This document shows positions 33,059-44,997 of a stretch of DNA of 64,000 nt, in pieces. How positions within the stretch are numbered: position 1 is the stretch's first letter; each line of letters begins with the position of its first letter. Both the position numbers and the translations under genes were made by a program. Below the pieces are notes generated by a model. It made no database searches. It saw nothing but the letters and a program-made list of their open reading frames with translations, and was not told where the DNA came from. This DNA comes from Russula earlei (lineage: Eukaryota; Basidiomycota; Agaricomycetes; Russulales; Russulaceae), in NCBI GenBank assembly GCA_025769875.1, contig JAGFNK010000298.1, forward strand, positions 1-64,000, given 5' to 3'.

Positions 33059-35191
33059 CTAGGGATAGGAAATGTTCGTGAGGGCAAAACCAGAAGGCAG
33101 GAAACGCACCTCAATGGGAATCTCCAACAGATACCCGTTTCTGCCATTCTTGTCATTCCAATCTTCAGGTAAATTCCATTCAAGCATCTCGTCTGAGTCT
33201 GGAGGGTCTTGAGGACGGACAAGCACATGATGAACTTCAACACTTCTCAACTGCCTCGCTGATGACGACGCAGCCATGTCCAATCTTCGCCTCTTGATAA
33301 GCCGTATTGAGGAAAATGGGCCAGAACTCGGCTGCGTGTCTGTGAGATGCAGTGTCGCTTGATGGTCGGCATTGGTGTCTTGTGAGCAGAGGGTATCGAC
33401 AATCTTTTCAATCTTTTCATATCCCTTCGCCGGTCCCCTATGCTTCTTCGAAGTGGTCATTTGTAAGACCCAGAGATGCTTAGTGATGTGGTTGTCATCA
33501 TGCGTAATGATGAACACATCGATGAGAGGGAAGTTATGGACAGAAGGTATGTAGTAGACGTTGGGCAAGAAGTCCTTCGGCAAAGTGGAAAATTCTTCTT
33601 GTTTGACCACCGACCAAGGGGGGGAATGACGGCTGCGACAACCCAGGCAACTGGAAGACAAATTTGGGGGATTAGTAGAAAGAAATGTCATCTCCCTCAG
33701 TGGCTGAACATCGATGCCGGCTACAATCTTCCTATGACCATATGCCTCAAAAAGCCATGATGCAAATGTTACCCCTTTGGAAACAGATTTGAAATACGAG
33801 ATCAGCTCGCGCACACGTCGTTCCTCATACTTCTTGAATTTGCGCGCCACCGCCCTTGCTACCCAGACAGACCTGAAATGAACGTCCCATTCCACCCCGA
33901 TCCCAACCTCGTGGCGAGATTTGACGACAATGAGGCGATGGGAAGGCTGGCTCATTGAGAGGTCCTCGCCACCCACGACCATAAGCAGCATCTCCCCGAG
34001 ATCTCTAGGTGACTTTTCGAGTGCGGACACGGTGTCTTTAGACATCTCGTAAAAGTCTGAGAGCACCGCTCGGAAGACGTCCCGGGCGACGTATCCAAAA
34101 TACTTGACCGTGTTTTTCAGGATGTCATCGATCGCTTTCTCGAGCTCTGGCGGGTTGGCCCCATGAAGTGATCTAATATGTGCGAAGTGGAAGGAAATCG
34201 GATCTGCACGGGTTGGACGGGCAGGTGGGGAGGTATCACTCCACGAATTCAAGCATTGCACCAAGCAAGATTTGAAATATTCGAACTCGCAATCCAGTTC
34301 TAATCTGAAACAAGAAATTTGGCATCTCCAAGGAACGATAGATGGATAAATATCTTACGCCCTCCTCAGTTCTTCAACAGACCAGATCGGGAAGGCGGTG
34401 TAAAGTGGCCTCCGATGCTTGCGCCAAGCAGAGTAATGCGCGGGATTCGGAGACGGGGTCTGAATCGGGAAACATAGTGCAGAATTCGCCACCAGTGGGA
34501 TGGGAGAGGATGGGCTAGGAGTGTCAAACAGGAGCCATAAAAATCCATTTTGGAATTTTCGGGAAGGTCGTCCCCATTCAGAGGGGGCAAAAGCGCATAG
34601 CGCATAGATATTACCAAGATAAAAGAGGATTGCGCTGCCCCTATCAACGATGAATAGGATGTTTTGGTTGTCCTGCAAGAGGCGAATAAGAAGGTACCAG
34701 AGGAAGAGTGTTTTACCTGGAGAAACTGTTTCTGCTTCACACAGCAACGACTGAAGAGATGAGTGCTTACCGATCCCAGGTTGACCAGTAAAGATGATCC
34801 CTCTGTTGGGGGATCTGACCGCTTGATGCCAAACGACTTTCTCCGCCTCTCGGTAGCACTCGCGAACGAGCGCAGTTCTGTTGTGTGGAGATGCAAGATT
34901 GAGCAGATCAAAGGTTTCAGCCATAGGTTCGGATTCCCGCACCCTGTCTGCGAAGACCTTCCACTTTTCGGAGGCTGTACCCCAACGGCCAGGGGTCCAG
35001 GTCCAGTTGTTGGGATCTACGGAAACAAACAGGTTGAAAGGTGCCAAGAATAGTGCATAGAGAGAGAGCCTACCAGCATTGATCTTGGTAAGTTCTTCTC
35101 GGTTTGATGCCTGGCGCATGATGATGATGGATGAGCCCGAGGAGGTCATGATGTCATGATGTGTCATATTTGCGTTTGGTTCTGTTTGCAT
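33059..35191 (-). CDS. P-loop NTPase with C-terminal nuclease-like domain (Crinkler/RHS type)
   Basis: Three exons on the minus strand (35,191-35,074; 35,016-34,359; 34,304-33,059) join to 673 codons with GT-AG introns of 57 and 54 bp. The N-terminal part has WTPGRWGTASEKW and a P-loop GIIFTGQPGIGKHSS (about residue 130), then FLWYLLIRLLQDNQNILFIVD as the Walker B region. The C-terminal third has VFIITHDDNHITKHLWVLQMT followed by KKH, GYEKI. This arrangement resembles the NTPase plus restriction-nuclease-like module of the Crinkler/RHS proteins common in Agaricomycetes; the family call is from pattern memory, not a search. The Walker A lysine is followed by His-Ser-Ser, not the usual Ser/Thr, so ATP binding may be altered. 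Secreted-effector, nuclear or genome-conflict roles are all possible. Confidence 0.6.
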
Positions 35192-35702
35192 GAGATGAGA
35201 CCCGTGGACGGAAGCCGAGTGATCACAGCGCCGCTGTTTTTCATTGACGACGACGACAGCGTCTCAGAAAGCGTGCAAAATTCTGCGTTCTGCGCAGCGA
35301 CTCCTACAATCCCGCGCACGCCCATACAGCACAGTGTAGCACCTGACACCTCAATTGCACAATTGAACAATAATCGGTGACTGCCGTCCATTCCGCAACG
35401 ACTGCGATGCAGGTCCCGACGACTCCACAAAGATGGTGTTACCGCCGCGTGCGATAACTCACTCACTGTCACGAAACCCAAGTGGAGAGTCTGCAGACAC
35501 CAATCAACTGCCAGTGATGCACCCAAACCCCGTACGCAAGAGACCCGAGAATATTATGGCAAAAGATCTCACGATTGCGGTCGCATAGGCCACATGTGAA
35601 CAGCAAAGCCTGAGGTGTCGCGGTATCAAGAAAGGTACGTCATTTTTGTTCCCGAGGCTCTGCACACGCAATGTTGACAGGACAAGGGAAAGCCACATAG
35701 CG
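35192..35702. other. Intergenic region without recognised genes
   Basis: Frames on both strands overlap here without conserved sequence. It probably holds the promoter of the NTPase gene and the 3' side of the eIF3g fragment. Confidence 0.35.
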
Positions 35703-36180
35703 TCACGTACAGGACCACCGTACGTTCAGAGTCAAGCTGTCGTGATCACGCCCATTCATGTTTTTAATCGCGCGCTGCGCCACCGCCCGATCCTCGAAGC
35801 CGCCGAACGCAAAGCCCTTTCCGACGCCCGCATCCCGATCACGACCGACGTAGACGCGCGCGACACGTCCGAACGAGCCGAACAGCTCACGTAAGTCGTT
35901 CTCCTGCGTGTCCTCCGAGATACTGGTGACGCGTAAGGTTGGCAGGTCGTCACGCAAGCCGCCCGGACGCGACATGGATTCACCAGAATCTCGGTTGCGC
36001 ATCGAGGGCGGGACGTACTTGTTTGGACCGCCCGCCGCGGGCGCAGGCGCATCGGCATCCGAATCGGCTACCAACGGAGGCATTTCTGTTGGATGATCTG
36101 TGAGGTCGCCTTGGCCGGTCGGGCATTTTCACCACGTACCAATGTTATCCAGTCCAGCAAGCGAGTCCCAGCGACGCCGC
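35703..36180 (-). pseudogene. eIF3 subunit g C-terminal fragment (RRM)
   Basis: The exon 36,085-35,703 encodes the acidic Ala/Pro linker, GGPNKYVPPSMRNR, and a whole RRM: LRVTSI (RNP2), ELFGSFGRVARVYVGRDR, KGFAFGGFED (RNP1, family consensus KGFAFVSF). The stop is at 35,703. An upstream intron, 36,139-36,086, joins to a short exon ending SLAGLDNI-E, which fits the eIF3g segment after its zinc knuckle, but the knuckle itself is degraded and the N-terminal half is not found. eIF3g is a subunit of the translation initiation factor. Because an intron is retained, this is a segmental duplicate or a decayed gene, not a retroposed cDNA. RNP1 changes argue against function. Confidence 0.7.
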
Positions 36181-36815
36181 CCGGTGCTCGCCATGTGCCG
36201 TGTCACTGTGAGAACCGGTCAGAAAAGAGCAATCCAAATGGAAAGACCCACCGGATAATGGGTTGAGAAATTGAGAGAGATGGCGCGAGAACGAAAAGGA
36301 AAAAAACGCACGCACGAAAATGAGGCCCCGCGGGAAAGCTCCTGTCACATGGAAATAAGGTCGAGGGAACTGGCAGCTTGGGGCTCTTGAAATGCTCATG
36401 AGTGATTCGAGGCAGAGAAAGGACCTGCGAAAACAAAAACGAACGACGTACGATAGTCAAGCATGGAAATCCCCGGACAAGGGAAAACGCGTGTCACACA
36501 GTGCACCACTTGAGGCCGAGCTTGACGGTTGTATTATCGCCGTGGTCCTAGCTGTGCTGTCACTGTGAGGAAAGGTTAGAAAAAATGAGTAGAGAGAACA
36601 AAAAAAAAATAACAAAACGAACGAAACGCGCACCGAGTTTGTGGTTGCACAGATTTTTCATGGTTGTTCTCGTGGCCGTTTGGAGTCGCCACGCGTGCCG
36701 GAGGAGCTTGAAAAGCAGAGGGCATTGACGTGGAAAGGGATTCGAGAGGGGGTGGGAGAGCAAGAGAAAGTTTCGACAGGGTGGACGTCATGGCCATGGG
36801 ATGGGCACGTCACCA

Positions 36816-37092
36816 TCACGGCGGCCAGATCACCACAGTGGCCATGGGCCATGCTCAAGATTCGTGGCCGTCATGAGGTGGTTATAGCCATGCCCCGTTG
36901 TCACCACTGTAGCAAAGCATGGAAGTGGTGGGGGAGAAAGAGCCAGCGCAAACTTGCCGTCGTCACGGCCATGCGCACATCGCCGTCACAGCGGCCAGAT
37001 TATCACAGTGGCCATGGGCCATGCTCATGATTCGTGGCCGTCGCGAGGTCAATGGCCATGCCCGAGTCCTCGTCATCATCACCACTGCAGTG
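36816..37092 (+). repeat. Two diverged copies of a ~170-bp-period repeat
   Basis: GCGGCCAGAT...CACAGTGGCCATGGGCCATG occurs at about 36,821 and again about 36,991, followed in both by a similar GATTCGTGGCCGTC segment. The copies differ at roughly one base in eight. Confidence 0.7.
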
Positions 37093-37173
37093 ACAGAGAG
37101 GGGAATGGGGGCCAGAGGGTGGAAGCATCAGGGGCCTGGCTTGAATTTCATGTCGTTTTCACGTGACCATGCA

Positions 37174-37227
37174 TCCTATCACCCCCCGGAAAATCCCCAA
37201 ATCCAAGTTCAAGTTCAAGATTCAAGA
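37174..37227 (+). repeat. Dispersed repeat, second copy
   Basis: CACCCCCCGGAAAAT and a TTCAAG tract match 86-140 on the same strand. Its class is unknown. Confidence 0.5.
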
Positions 37228-37725
37228 CACTGCTAACGCGCGCGACGTTGATATTGATATTCCTTCCTTCCTCGCGTTGATAGAACTCAGCCACACTGAT
37301 GCCACCACGGCTCCGAGTAGAGTGCCTTTTGGGACTTGGGCGGTACTTGCCTTCTTTTAAACTTGATGGAAATACTTATTACAGCTTTTGGGAATTTCGA
37401 TTTTTTATAATAATCCCCGTGCATCGCTGCAGACAAAGTGTTCCCTTCGATAATCCTCGCCTCGACTCATCTTCTCACGTCTCACGTCATCAGAAGAGCT
37501 GTTGTCGCAATGGGAATGTGCCAGCACCGGTTTTCTCCACCGTGTTCCAATGAAGTATGGGAGGGAAAGGTAATTTCGCAGTCGACGTTCAAGGTCAAGC
37601 AGAGGACCATTGTTACGCACGCATCGCCGTTATCTACGAGTGAATGCGTAATCTGGACCCTGAACAGGTGCATCACAGGGGAAGAGTTCTGTACGAGATA
37701 CCAAATCAACATCGCAAACTCGCGT

Positions 37726-40700
37726 TCACTCGCCGCCCCATCCTGATAAAAACTCCACCATGTCTTGACGCTCCGCGTCCGACGCCACCTTGAGTGGGAT
37801 CTCGCCCTTGTCGTTTTCCGCTTCTATACGTGCGCCGTGCTTGAGCAACAGGCGTGAACCTTCGACCGTCCCCTTTGTGACCTCATCTCCCGGTATCGTC
37901 CTGCGCGACGAATGATGCAGCGGCGTCGATCCTTCGTTGTCGCGGGAGTTGACGTCGGCGCCGTGGTCCAACAGTGCCTGCATGATGTCGATCAGATCAG
38001 AGTGATTGAAAGGAGCCGCCGCCAGGTGCAATGGGGTCTCTCCCTCGGAAGACTTGGCGTTGACATCGGCGCCGTGCTCGAGGAGCGTCCGAACCATCCC
38101 GAGCTGTCCGTTGTAGATCGCCAGATGCAGTGGCGTCCAGGGGTCGTCCTGGTGGGCGTTCACGTCCGCACCATGATTGAGCAGCCACCGCCCGACGTCA
38201 ACAGGGCCATCGACCGAGACCGCATGCAGCAATGTCCGTTCGAAGCTGCCCCGAACGTGGACGTCGGCGCCATGCTGTAGCAGGAACTCCGCAACCTGGA
38301 AATGCCTCTGATGTAACGCCGCGGCCAGCGGAGTCAGGCGCCGACCACCGCGAGCGTTTACATGCTCGGGATACTTGGCGGTGAGGTCTTTTATCAGATC
38401 ATAGAACCCACACAATGCGGCGTAGTAAAGCGGCTCGGCACGAGGCACGTCCGTTTCGAACGAGAACAGATCCCAGTTCTTGTCGATATCGTGCACCCGA
38501 AGCCACAGAGCGAAATGCGGCTTGTCCGTGTCAAATAGATCCTTCATCGCGGCCTGAATGTGTGGGGAAACACCCTCAAACCGCGCATGGTCGACCCAAT
38601 ATTGCGCAGCATATGCGGCAAGAGGGATCTCTTTGGGGGTATCCTCGTTAACGCCCTCCAAACGCAGAAGAATGCCCAGGCAAGCCTGCACCAGGATTGT
38701 GTGCGCGGGCTCGAGACGAATATGATACCGCGAGACTCCATCACTTGAACGGGCAAGTCGATCCGACGTGAGGAACTCCTTTACCGAAAAGTGGGAGAAC
38801 TGTACAACTTGAGAACCCCCATCATCGACGATTGCGATCAAACTCGAACACGTGGAAAGAACCGCCTGGTGTTGATCCTCCCACCGCCAATGAGGGTTGA
38901 GCTTCGGAATCCCTTCTTGGCTCGCCGCATCAAAGTCCACTGTGAGGATCTCCGCTAGTTCTTCGACGCGTAATGGCCGAGTCGCCACAGTGAGACAGTG
39001 GAGGAGACGAAGGGCATGCTCTCGATTTGCTTTATTGATATCTCTCAACACCCGTTCATATGTCTCGTCAAGGGATTCGGGCAACTGATCGAGAATGACG
39101 CGGACACTTGGCGGTAGACAGTGACGGAGCATTTCCAACTGACAGTACACCCATCGAAACCTGTGTGGACAATATAAACCCAGTTAAAGAATAGAGAGCA
39201 AAATACTTACATTCCATCAGCCCTTTCGGAAAGTGTCTCAATAACGAGCTTCTTGTCATCATCACGCCATCTCCGCATCTTCCTATCCGAGTAAACGACC
39301 GAACTGACGTAGTCAGCGATGTCTTTCGCTTGTCCAGTTTGGTTGTGGAGGGAGATGCGGAGAGATGCCAGAGGTTCAAGGGTGGTCTGTATGTCAATCT
39401 CGGGTCGACTCGTGACACATATGTGCAGATTTGGGAGGTGGAGGTCAACAAGATCCTCGATAAGATCAAGGACTTCTTCTCGTAGGGTAGGCATTCCAGA
39501 ATGATTCGGACACTCGTCCAGAGCATCGACGATGAGGTAAATGGGGCCTTGGACTATCGAGAGCATTGTCTTCAGGCACCTGGCCAATTCGTCGTTACTA
39601 GGCTTTCGTGCGCCACTATCGTGCACCAAATAAAGGTGACAAAGTATGTTGCAGCAAATGTCGTACCGAGCGGAGAGTTGGAAAAGAATAGAAAGGAGTA
39701 GGTTGCGTCTGCTCTGTTTATCTTCATCACGAAAATCGCAATAGAAGTAGGCCAATGATGCAGTTCCCTTCTCATGTAGAGTCATGATGTCTTGAATTAT
39801 AGCAGAACTTGGGAAATTTTCAGCAATCTAGAAATGATAGCAATGGGTAAATTACAAACCACAGCACACTCTTTCCTGAGCCGGCTACAAAGACATGAGT
39901 CTGTGGGGTAGAAAGCAGTATCAGGAAAGAAACGTACGTTTTCCGTGAATCCATAACAGTGAAGGAGTCGACTTCCACTCCTTGAACATAGTACCCTCGA
40001 AGAACCAGGTGGTTGTACCTTGATGTTGAGCACTGAGGGTGATGTTGTGGTTTATTGACGGATCCGCTGGAGAGAGCCATGTTCGGAGCTTCTCCTGCCA
40101 CTGGCTCCCTGTGCAGATCATTAACGGCCAAGAACAAACAGGGATTAAATTACAAATGACACACGTTTGACATCGTCTATGTTGCTTGCCGTTTGTTGCA
40201 CGATTTTCGTTGTCTCTTTACCATCTAGTCATGTAGAGATTTAGCGATCTGTGCTGGGTAAGATAATCTCGCTTGCCGTACCTTCTATGAGCACTTTCAC
40301 ATTATTACCAACAACGTGGGTCATCTTCAACACCTCCGCAGTCGCCATCCAAACCTCCTCTTGTGTCAGTTTATCAAGCCTCTTCATCGCATCATCTATA
40401 TCGTTCTTGCCAACTAGCCTCTTCAGATACTTCTCTAAGCGAACGTGAGCAAGGAATGGCTAATCGCTGCACATCCACTCACTCGGTAGCCTCTCCTTAA
40501 CCTCCTTTGTGGCTATGGCAAGGATGCCGAGCACCTCAACCAAGATCTCCACGATCACCTGAGTCATCCCAGTGGTTGACGATACTGCCATGTAGGACTC
40601 GAGCCGCTTAAAGAAATGTTCCATTCGCTCAAAGATGTCGATGAGTGTTTCATGACTGGCATCAACGTCCTTAGCCACCTAGCAAACGCTCATATCACGA

Positions 40701-41125
40701 CGGCTCATTCGAAGGATCGAGTAGGAAACTCACTAAGAGAAGAACGCCGATACCAGCAAATATCACATTCGCAGGAGAGTATATCTGACAGCCGTCAATC
40801 AGAGCACGGACAGTTGGGGATCACTCGGTTGAGATACCAGCGCAACACCTGATCCGATTACGGCGGAAAAGGTATACAGAATGTTCACTGTTGGGTTCAG
40901 CCAGTCTCGCAATCTGGAATCGCCACTACCACGTTGATCGAATTGCTGGACTAGGTGCTGAAGCACGGACAGAATGGCGTCGGGTGAATCGCATAATTGC
41001 AATTGGGCGGCAAGGGGGTGGGTGAGAAGCTTGCTTTTTGTCTTTTTCTCGTATGTTTCCAAAGCCGCATTGAAGACAGCAAGGAAATTAGAGGAGGAGG
41101 ATGCTGTTGAAGGAATGTGGGACAT
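37726..41125 (-). CDS. NLR-type receptor: Goodbye-like N-terminus, NACHT, ankyrin repeats
   Basis: Nine exons (41,125-40,838; 40,784-40,734; 40,678-40,483; 40,434-40,282; 40,224-40,165; 40,108-39,938; 39,884-39,860; 39,807-39,211; 39,160-37,726) join to 991 codons without a stop; all introns are 48-57 bp and GT-AG. Residues 1-130 fit the fungal STAND Goodbye-type domain (FNAALETYEKKTKS, HPLAAQL, NPTVN). A helical linker (residues 130-300) ends at LSPADPSINHN and the GTTTWFFEG box. The NACHT P-loop is GKPGSGKSVL at about 305, split over exons 6-7; Walker B is IYLIVDALDEC at about 405. The winged-helix and linker region holds FSHFSVKEFL. Six to seven ankyrin repeats follow at about 757-980. Such proteins sense non-self or damage and trigger defence or cell death in fungi; ligand and output are unknown here. 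Confidence 0.85.
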
Positions 41126-42606
41126 CGTGACAACAGTGGTCGCGAAAAAAGAGAAAACATGTTGCGCGGTTACCACGTCTGCTGAGCAAGCGCTTATCCT
41201 GAGCGTCTAGAACATGTCCTCACCTGTACTTTCTCCCCCCTCTGCTCACCAATCGCTTTACTGTTCCTGTATAGGATATAAAGTTGGGCTCAACTCTCCG
41301 CACACGTAGCACGAGCTTTGTTTCCACTGTAGTGTAGTGGAATGGCGACAATACTGGACAACGCGGAGACTGATCAGTAATTATATCCGTGTATGGCATT
41401 TGTCACGTGTACGCGAGGTGGGTGCTTTGGCCCACGGTAAGGTGGAAACCTTGGTTGACCAAAACCTAACTGAGGGTGATCAGAAGGTGCTTCCGAGTCC
41501 CTACTGAGGTAAGGTAATGTTGATCACAATGATCCTTTGATCTTATTGATGTCATCACCTTCTGATCTATCACACTCTTCAAGTTGTTCCGAAATAGCAT
41601 GGGCTTGGTCCCATTCAAGCTGCATTTTGGATGCTGTGGCCTGTGGGCTAACGGTTCCAAAGTGTCGAGTACTTGCATATGAATTATTGAATACTCGGCT
41701 CTGGCAGGCAGCACAGTTGCAGATCTAGAGACTGTCCCTTTCCACATAGGTGGCCTCATCGAAGCCGAGACGGGGCAGGATAACACCAGTGATGAGTTCG
41801 GGGTAGAGGCCTTCGTTGTCTCAGCCGCTCGTCAGCCGTATGGGGCGGCAGTATTACCTGAAGTCCATTGATGCGGCTGTGATGGCAGTACAGTTGTTGG
41901 CCCAGCACTCGGACAGGCTTGGCGTTGTTTAGCATTTCACAAGGCAATCAGACAAAATGTGAATGTGTAGACACACCTCAAATTCAGCTGGTGTTTTTTT
42001 GATGGCTCTGGGTTGAAGTAGACACTAATGGGAGTTTGTGCCTTTTTTTTGGGAGTGAAATGACCAATTTTGAGTGTTTCCTTTCTCAGTGGGGATGTCA
42101 TGCTGGAGGTTGAGGTTTCCAGCAGTGTTTCAAACTGGCACTGTCAGCTGGACAGCACAAATCATCACATGCCTACTCATTTTATGAATGTAATGGGCAG
42201 CAAGATTGTCATTCAGCAATTGGGTGAATTTTTGTTCATACTACACTACATATGTCTGCCAGCAAATGAAGGCATGAATATCACACTAACAGTGCCCATG
42301 AGGCCTGTATTCAAGCTGTAATGTCTGAATGGAAGCAGGAGAGCTTCAAGAGCTTGTGTGCAGCAACATGTGTGCACCAGGTGAGGATTAAGCTCAATCA
42401 AGTCTAATTCACTCAGACTTGCTCTCAATTCAGCTCTCTGTTGTGCAGCATAGAGCACAGCTAACAGGCTAAGCAACCCACCTAAGAGGTTGTGCTAATG
42501 CTCAAGTGATATTGGGGTGTAGAGCAATGTATACTTGTCTACAAGTAGGGTATTTATACACCTATGGTCCAGGGCAGTTCCTGTGACCATTATGGGTGAG
42601 TACAGG
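41126..42606. other. Region upstream of the NLR gene, no gene supported
   Basis: About 1.5 kb. The first few hundred bases presumably hold the NLR promoter. Short frames lack conserved motifs. Confidence 0.35.
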
Positions 42607-43108
42607 TGTCCACTATATCACACATCCAGTGTTCATCAGCAAAATCCAAAAAAAAAACTTAGCTGACTTAACATGCTTATTTCATCATTAAGCCTGTCAA
42701 GTTGCTCAAGCTGCTTATTTTGTGCTTAGACAATTGGTTTTTAAGTGTACATTAGATAACTAAGCACCCTAAGCAAATCAAGCCCAATGTCAAGCACATC
42801 AAGTAATTGTAAGAATATCTAAGACAAGTAAGCAAATGAAAGGCAACATCAAGCACATCAAGTAGTTGTAAGCCCACAGGAAGGCAAGTAAGAGGTCCTC
42901 ACCAAGACACATAAGCAAGCCAAGTCTGGGCAAAAGCAATGGCAGTCCTAAGCATGGAATTTAAGTATGTCATCAAGGCAATCAAAAGTAGTGTATCAGA
43001 AAGCAATCTTGAAAGCATGGTGTGAAGCTATAAAGACAATTAGTTTTTTATACTGCACTATGGATCTTACTGATGTTGGAAACACAGCCACTGCATGGCA
43101 GAGAAACG
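42607..43108 (+). repeat. Possible decayed LTR related to LTR-A
   Basis: TGTCCACTATATCAC, preceded by GAGTACAGG, resembles the LTR-A start at 17,384 (TGTCCACAATATTGC after GAGTAGAGG). Beyond it is a stretch of degenerate AAGCACATCAAGTA repeats, like the repeat-rich 5' part of LTR-A. No TATA box or LTR-A 3' end is found, so the assignment is weak. Its right side is cut by solo LTR-B. Confidence 0.3.
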
Positions 43109-43936
43109 TGTTACAAATTAAGGCCAGATCCTGGCTGTATATTGTCCTATTTCACTCAAGAGAGACCTCTCTCACTTTGCATTGCCAACACACTTCTGTT
43201 TCTTGGGCTACCCCTCCTGCAGTGCAAGATATTGCTATTGCAAAGGCATTATAACATGACCAGGCACCCATTTCCTAATCAGGTAATCATTGCATGGCAG
43301 CCACATGGCCACTCAGCCATCAGGAACCCAAAACAGCAGCATAAACTCCTATAAACTGTTGCATAACTCATATGACATCATCTAGGCTCCAATGACATCA
43401 TGGCTGACTGAGTGACTCCACAATGACCTCACTGGCTTACTAAGTGATCCACAGTGACATCATAATGATGTCATCTCTCCACAATGATCAGTAATACACT
43501 CAGTAAGCCTGAAACCTGACACAAGCAAGTTTATGCCTCTGTAGTCATATTAGATGGTACCAAGGGGTCTAGAATAGTTCCTGCTCTTTGTAATTGACCC
43601 TGTACACAGTATATAAGCCCCAATGTAGCATGGCAGTTGTCAGACTGTCCAATTGTGATACTCTCATCTTCCTGGGTACTCCCCTGTGACCGCTCAGTTT
43701 AAAGTCTTCCCTCTTCCTCAAGGTACTCTTCAACAACTGCCTTGTCTAAAGCCCTTCACCACACTGGCCTCTGCCCTTCGCCTCTGTCTCCTGCAGCATG
43801 TACCAGTCCCCATCTGGTACCTTCTAGTTGTTTGACTCGTCCTTCTGCTCAATGCTGTCTTTGCCACGTACTGTCTGTTCCAACCCTTGCCCACCTGCTC
43901 CTAAGTCCTTAGTGATCAGCAGTAAGTGTCTTGACA
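43109..43936 (+). repeat. Solo LTR-B with target duplication AAACG
   Basis: 828 bp, TGTTACAAATT to GTCTTGACA, flanked by AAACG at 43,104-43,108 and 43,937-43,941. It has TATATAAG and a start motif with one substitution (AGACTGTCCAATT). It is 24 kb away from the other LTR-B copies. Confidence 0.95.
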
Positions 43937-43941
43937 AAACG

Positions 43942-44215
43942 GACTGAATGGACTGGATAGTTAGAATGCCATGTTGATACCACCATTCCTTTTTTCCCTC
44001 AGTCTTTCATATACAAGACTGAGGTCAGTAGCACACTCCTTTACCATTTACATATACTCATTATGTACATAGCCTTCATCCAACAGGTTAGCTTACTAAC
44101 CTAATACTAGTCTTTCATATACAAGACTGAGCCTCGTCCAACAGATTATGAGACCTGCCTGTCTCTGAAAGCTAAATCACTTCCATAAACAGTCAACATT
44201 TCATAACCATGTAAC
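43942..44215 (+). other. Leader region before the copia gag remnant
   Basis: A direct repeat AGTCTTTCATATACAAGACT occurs at about 44,002 and 44,111, each followed by a CCAACAG motif. It is probably the R/U5 or leader of the copia element. Confidence 0.4.
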
Positions 44216-44800
44216 ATGAGTTCCTCAGCATCATCCCCAGCACCTTCATCCTTGAAAGGAAAGAGCTCTCCCACAGGTGGAGCCATGGGAAAAATGGGCA
44301 GAACCAAACTCCAACATCATGATGTGCCAATCCTTCAAGACAGGGTGGATGAATATGCTGACTGGAAGGGAGTAATGGAGGCAATATTTGAAGCAACAGA
44401 TCTGTTAAACATTGTAAACGGAACTGAAAAGAAACCAGACGCAAACATCAATCCCGATGCTGCCACCAACTGGATGGCAAGGGACCACAAAGTGTGCACC
44501 CAAATCTTTATGTCCGTATGAGGGCATGCTCTCAAAACAATACTTGGCATAAAAGGTTCCACAGAGTGCTAGAAAAAGCTTTCAATTCAGTTTGAAGGGC
44601 AAGGCAACCAACAAGTTGCCCACTTACTGTCAGACCTATACCTGACCAACCTCTTGGACATTGGTCACAGCCAAAAACCACCTGTCATTTTAAACAGCGC
44701 CTGAGGATCCACAAACAATCCAGTGACGATCAGGATGTCCAGCCTAAAACTCAGGAGAACTCACAAAACAATACAACTAAGAGAGAGAAGCATACAAATC
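44216..44800 (+). pseudogene. Ty1/copia Gag remnant
   Basis: The ATG frame at 44,216 has the copia Gag pattern LQDRVDEYADWKGVMEAIFE and LLNIVNGTEKKP. After a stop at 44,519 the same frame continues with HALKTILGIKGSTE and LLSDLYLTNLLDI, the UBN2-type region. Protease, integrase and RT are absent, so only the 5' end of the element remains. Confidence 0.65.
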
Positions 44801-44997
44801 ATTTGCAATAGATGGCTGAACATTGAGCATTGGATGCTGGACAGTGAAAGTTGTTTATCTCATCAGTGAGGGACATTGGCAATACATGTGGTCCAGAGAA
44901 ATATATTCCAAATCTAGACTACAAAGTACCCATATGATGGCCATAAACGGCCGTCAACTAATGGGTCTCAACAGGTAATACCCATCCTGTACCCATA

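Larger units (their letters stand above)
36181..37725. other. Gene-free region with tandem and dispersed repeats
   Basis: No gene is supported over about 1.5 kb. It contains a 170-bp-period duplication (separate entry) and, at 37,174-37,227, a copy of the repeat at 86-140. Confidence 0.4.
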
